The notes under the pieces were generated by a model. The model saw only the letters and a list, made by a program, of their open reading frames with translations. It searched no databases and had not been told where the DNA came from. From Deltaproteobacteria bacterium (GTDB taxonomy: Bacteria; Desulfobacterota; Syntrophia; Syntrophales; UBA2192), in contig JAPLJU010000180.1 of assembly GCA_026388445.1 (NCBI GenBank), positions 1 to 6,513 of the forward strand: a stretch of 6,513 nt of DNA, written 5' to 3'. The position numbers and the translations under genes are program-made. This document shows positions 5,304 to 6,513 of the stretch, piece by piece; position 1 is the first letter of the stretch, and each line of letters opens with the position of its first letter.

Positions 5304-6083
5304 TTATTGCAATGAAATGATAAATTCTTTAAGCACTTTATTAAAAGCTTCTGGGTCTTCATTCATGACGAAATGGCCGGCGCCCGGAATCAGTGCGAGC
5401 CTTCCCCCAGGGACATTGTCCGCAATGTACCGCGACAGCGCCGGCGGCGTCATCTTGTCATCGTCCCCACAGACGGCAAGGACGGGGATGTTGATCTTCT
5501 TGACGGCCTCCGTCACATCCAGTTTGTCACAGGCGTAGAGATCGCCGTACAGGATCTCCGGGTTGCCTTTCTTGAGCCCCTCGTGAATGACGGGTCCAAC
5601 GCGATCACGGTGGCCTTTTGCGATGGCGAATTTGACAATCATGGCGTAGACGGCGTCCGGGTCTGTTTTGAGCTGACCAAGAAGCGCGGGATTGACGGGC
5701 ATCGTGACACCGCCGCCGACGGGGACGATCGCGGAGAGAAGATAGCCGTAATGAATGGCAAAGGTGAGGCTGATGGCCGCCCCCAGGGAATGACCGATCA
5801 GCACCGGCGGTCTGTTCATACCGAGGCCGCCGATCATCTTCTTCACCCATTCGACGTATGTCATCACATCCTGCTCTCCCCTCCCGCCGGAGAGGCCATG
5901 GCCGGGCAGGTTTACCGCGGCGATGTTGAAATCGCCCTGAAGGTTTTTATACTGATTTTCCCAGAGGGTGTACTCACCACCCGAGCCGTGGATCAACAGA
6001 AGGTGCTTACGTCCCACAACGAACCCCCCGTCGTTCACCCAGCAGGCAATCTGTGTCCCGTCAATCATTATCTCTTTGATCAT
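5304..6083 (-). CDS. Alpha/beta hydrolase (259 aa)
   Basis: A cytoplasmic serine hydrolase of the alpha/beta fold with no signal peptide. The oxyanion-hole loop HGSGGEYTLW (32-41), NLPGHGLSGG (58-67), nucleophile elbow GHSLG (S99 at 97-101), acid GDDDKMTPP (206-214, most likely D209) and GAGHFV with H237 give a complete Ser-Asp-His triad. A helical cap lies at about 128-195. The length is typical. Family members include esterases, C-C hydrolases and thioesterase-like enzymes, and nothing here fixes the substrate. An acyl-CoA or ring-cleavage role would fit the neighbouring genes but is only inference, since an accessory block separates them. The start is supported by AGAGG 5 nt upstream of the ATG. 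It is the first minus-strand gene in the window. Confidence 0.93.
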   Translation of the reverse strand: MIKEIMIDGTQIACWVNDGGFVVGRKHLLLIHGSGGEYTLWENQYKNLQGDFNIAAVNLPGHGLSGGRGEQDVMTYVEWVKKMIGGLGMNRPPVLIGHSLGAAISLTFAIHYGYLLSAIVPVGGGVTMPVNPALLGQLKTDPDAVYAMIVKFAIAKGHRDRVGPVIHEGLKKGNPEILYGDLYACDKLDVTEAVKKINIPVLAVCGDDDKMTPPALSRYIADNVPGGRLALIPGAGHFVMNEDPEAFNKVLKEFIISLQ

Positions 6084-6097
6084 GAAAACCTCTGAAA

Positions 6098-6205
6098 TGG
6101 TCTGTCTGGTCTGTTTGGTCTATCTGGTCTATCTGGCTCGCAGGCTGAAGCCTGCTCCAATTTTGAGTTATGAGTTATGAGTTGATCTGGTCTATCCGGT
6201 CTATC
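6098..6205. repeat. Nonamer TGGTCTRTC repeats around a GCAGGCT hairpin and heptamers
   Basis: Four 9-mers TGGTCTGTC, TGGTCTGTT, TGGTCTATC, TGGTCTATC and a partial fifth (6098-6136) run into a GCAGGC-TGAA-GCCTGC hairpin (6140-6155). Then come three 7-mers of the TTATGAG family (6161-6181) and two more 9-mers (6188-6205). This fills the leader region of the hydrolase gene; no promoter could be picked out in it. Confidence 0.88.
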
Positions 6206-6231
6206 AAGTCCATTCAATCTGTGTAGATCTA

Positions 6232-6341
6232 TGGCACAACGTGCCAAGCCAAAGGCTAATGGCCTCGGGCCGCAGGCCCGATCTCACCACTACCCACTTG
6301 TATGTTAAATTCCTGTCTCAAAGTTGAAAGTTTATGTTAAA
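6232..6341. repeat. Hairpin cluster and weak heptamers upstream of the plus-strand gene
   Basis: In order: TGGCAC-AAC-GTGCCA (6232-6246), AGCC-AAA-GGCT (6247-6257), TCGGGCC-GCA-GGCCCGA (6265-6281), a short ACCACT remnant, then 7-mers AAGTTGA, AAGTTTA, TGTTAAA (6321-6341). TATGTTAAA occurs at both 6301-6309 and 6333-6341 apart from the first base context. All hairpins have 3-nt loops. Confidence 0.8.
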
Positions 6342-6362
6342 CGTTCTTCCATCAGGCTGTTC

Positions 6363-6474
6363 ACGTCGTGGTAGACCGTACCGCCACAGGGTTCCAAACC
6401 CGATGATTAGCTTGGGTCGCCACGACGTCCTCCGTTCAACCCGAACAGTTGCCCGGGACCTTCAGAGGATCCCG
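6363..6474 (+). promoter_or_regulatory. Candidate structured leader of the plus-strand gene
   Basis: A 9-bp perfect stem ACGTCGTGG (6363-6371) with CCACGACGT (6420-6428) encloses 48 nt that contain a GGGTT-CCA-AACCC hairpin (6389-6401). A short GTTC/GAAC stem (6434-6446) follows, then CGGGACCT/AGGATCCCG (6454-6474, 8 bp with one bulged A). The last stem ends 33 nt before the ATG at 6508. I could not match it to a riboswitch class I know. It could equally be another dispersed repeat. Confidence 0.35.
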
Positions 6475-6507
6475 CATCATCCGCAAGTACGGGAGAAAGG
6501 AGACCCC

Positions 6508-6513
6508 ATGAGC
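6508..6513 (+). CDS. Start of a plus-strand gene (two codons only)
   Basis: ATG AGC at the right edge is preceded by AGAAAGGAG with 5-6 nt spacing, a near-ideal ribosome binding site. The product cannot be told. It is divergent from the minus-strand genes, which makes 6084-6507 a divergent control region. Confidence 0.55.

Noticed and set aside
5373..6095. 240-codon plus-strand open frame opposite the alpha/beta hydrolase
   Set aside because: Antisense shadow of a gene with a full catalytic triad; no ribosome binding site or motifs.
6363..6428. tRNA or known riboswitch, prompted by the T-loop-like GGGTTCCAAACCC
   Set aside because: There is no acceptor stem or anticodon arm, and the pattern does not fit the conserved cores of the riboswitch classes I know.
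6300..6500. Short minus-strand frames through the leader of the plus-strand gene, one reading LIIGFGTLWRYGLP
   Set aside because: No suitable start codon in frame and stops nearby in the others; the stretch is better explained by a structured leader or dispersed repeat.

Overview
The window looks like chromosomal DNA of an anaerobic fatty-acid- or aromatic-acid-degrading bacterium. The best guess is a Desulfobacterota/Syntrophales-type organism. This rests on the gene content (acyl-CoA dehydrogenase, two crotonase-fold proteins, ETF beta) and on the intergenic repeat style; there is no rRNA or other taxonomic marker in view.

All recognisable genes except the last are on the minus strand, so transcription runs from right to left. 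From the right they are: an alpha/beta hydrolase (5304-6083); a two-gene module of a small protein and a nucleotidyltransferase-fold protein with a 4-nt start/stop overlap (4464 to about 5095); a four-helix-bundle protein of the 23S-rRNA-intervening-sequence family (3900-4364); an acyl-CoA dehydrogenase (2621-3763); a crotonase-family protein lacking both hydratase glutamates (1652-2443); a second enoyl-CoA hydratase/isomerase (756-1496); and the N-terminal 125 codons of electron transfer flavoprotein beta, cut by the left edge (1-376). A plus-strand gene starts at 6508 and is cut after two codons.

The metabolic logic is beta-oxidation-like. The dehydrogenase would oxidise an acyl-CoA, ETF would take the electrons, and the two crotonase-fold proteins would hydrate, isomerise or otherwise process the enoyl-CoA. 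The substrate cannot be named from sequence. The dehydrogenase is preceded by a perfect 18-bp palindrome whose layout matches operators of TetR-type fatty-acid regulators such as Bacillus FadR, so the set is probably acyl-CoA-responsive.

The most striking non-genic feature is the intergenic DNA. Almost every gap from 1497 to about 6341 holds short GC-rich hairpins, mostly with 3-nt loops, joined to runs of degenerate 7-bp tandem repeats, plus one family of 9-bp repeats. The same modules recur in different gaps in both orientations. One run lies inside the longest reading frame of the small protein, and an 18-bp perfect inverted pair brackets the accessory block (four-helix protein, nucleotidyltransferase and small protein) that separates the hydrolase from the acyl-CoA genes. 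The 377-755 gap has none of these repeats. Upstream of the plus-strand gene is a run of three potential hairpins that could be a structured leader.
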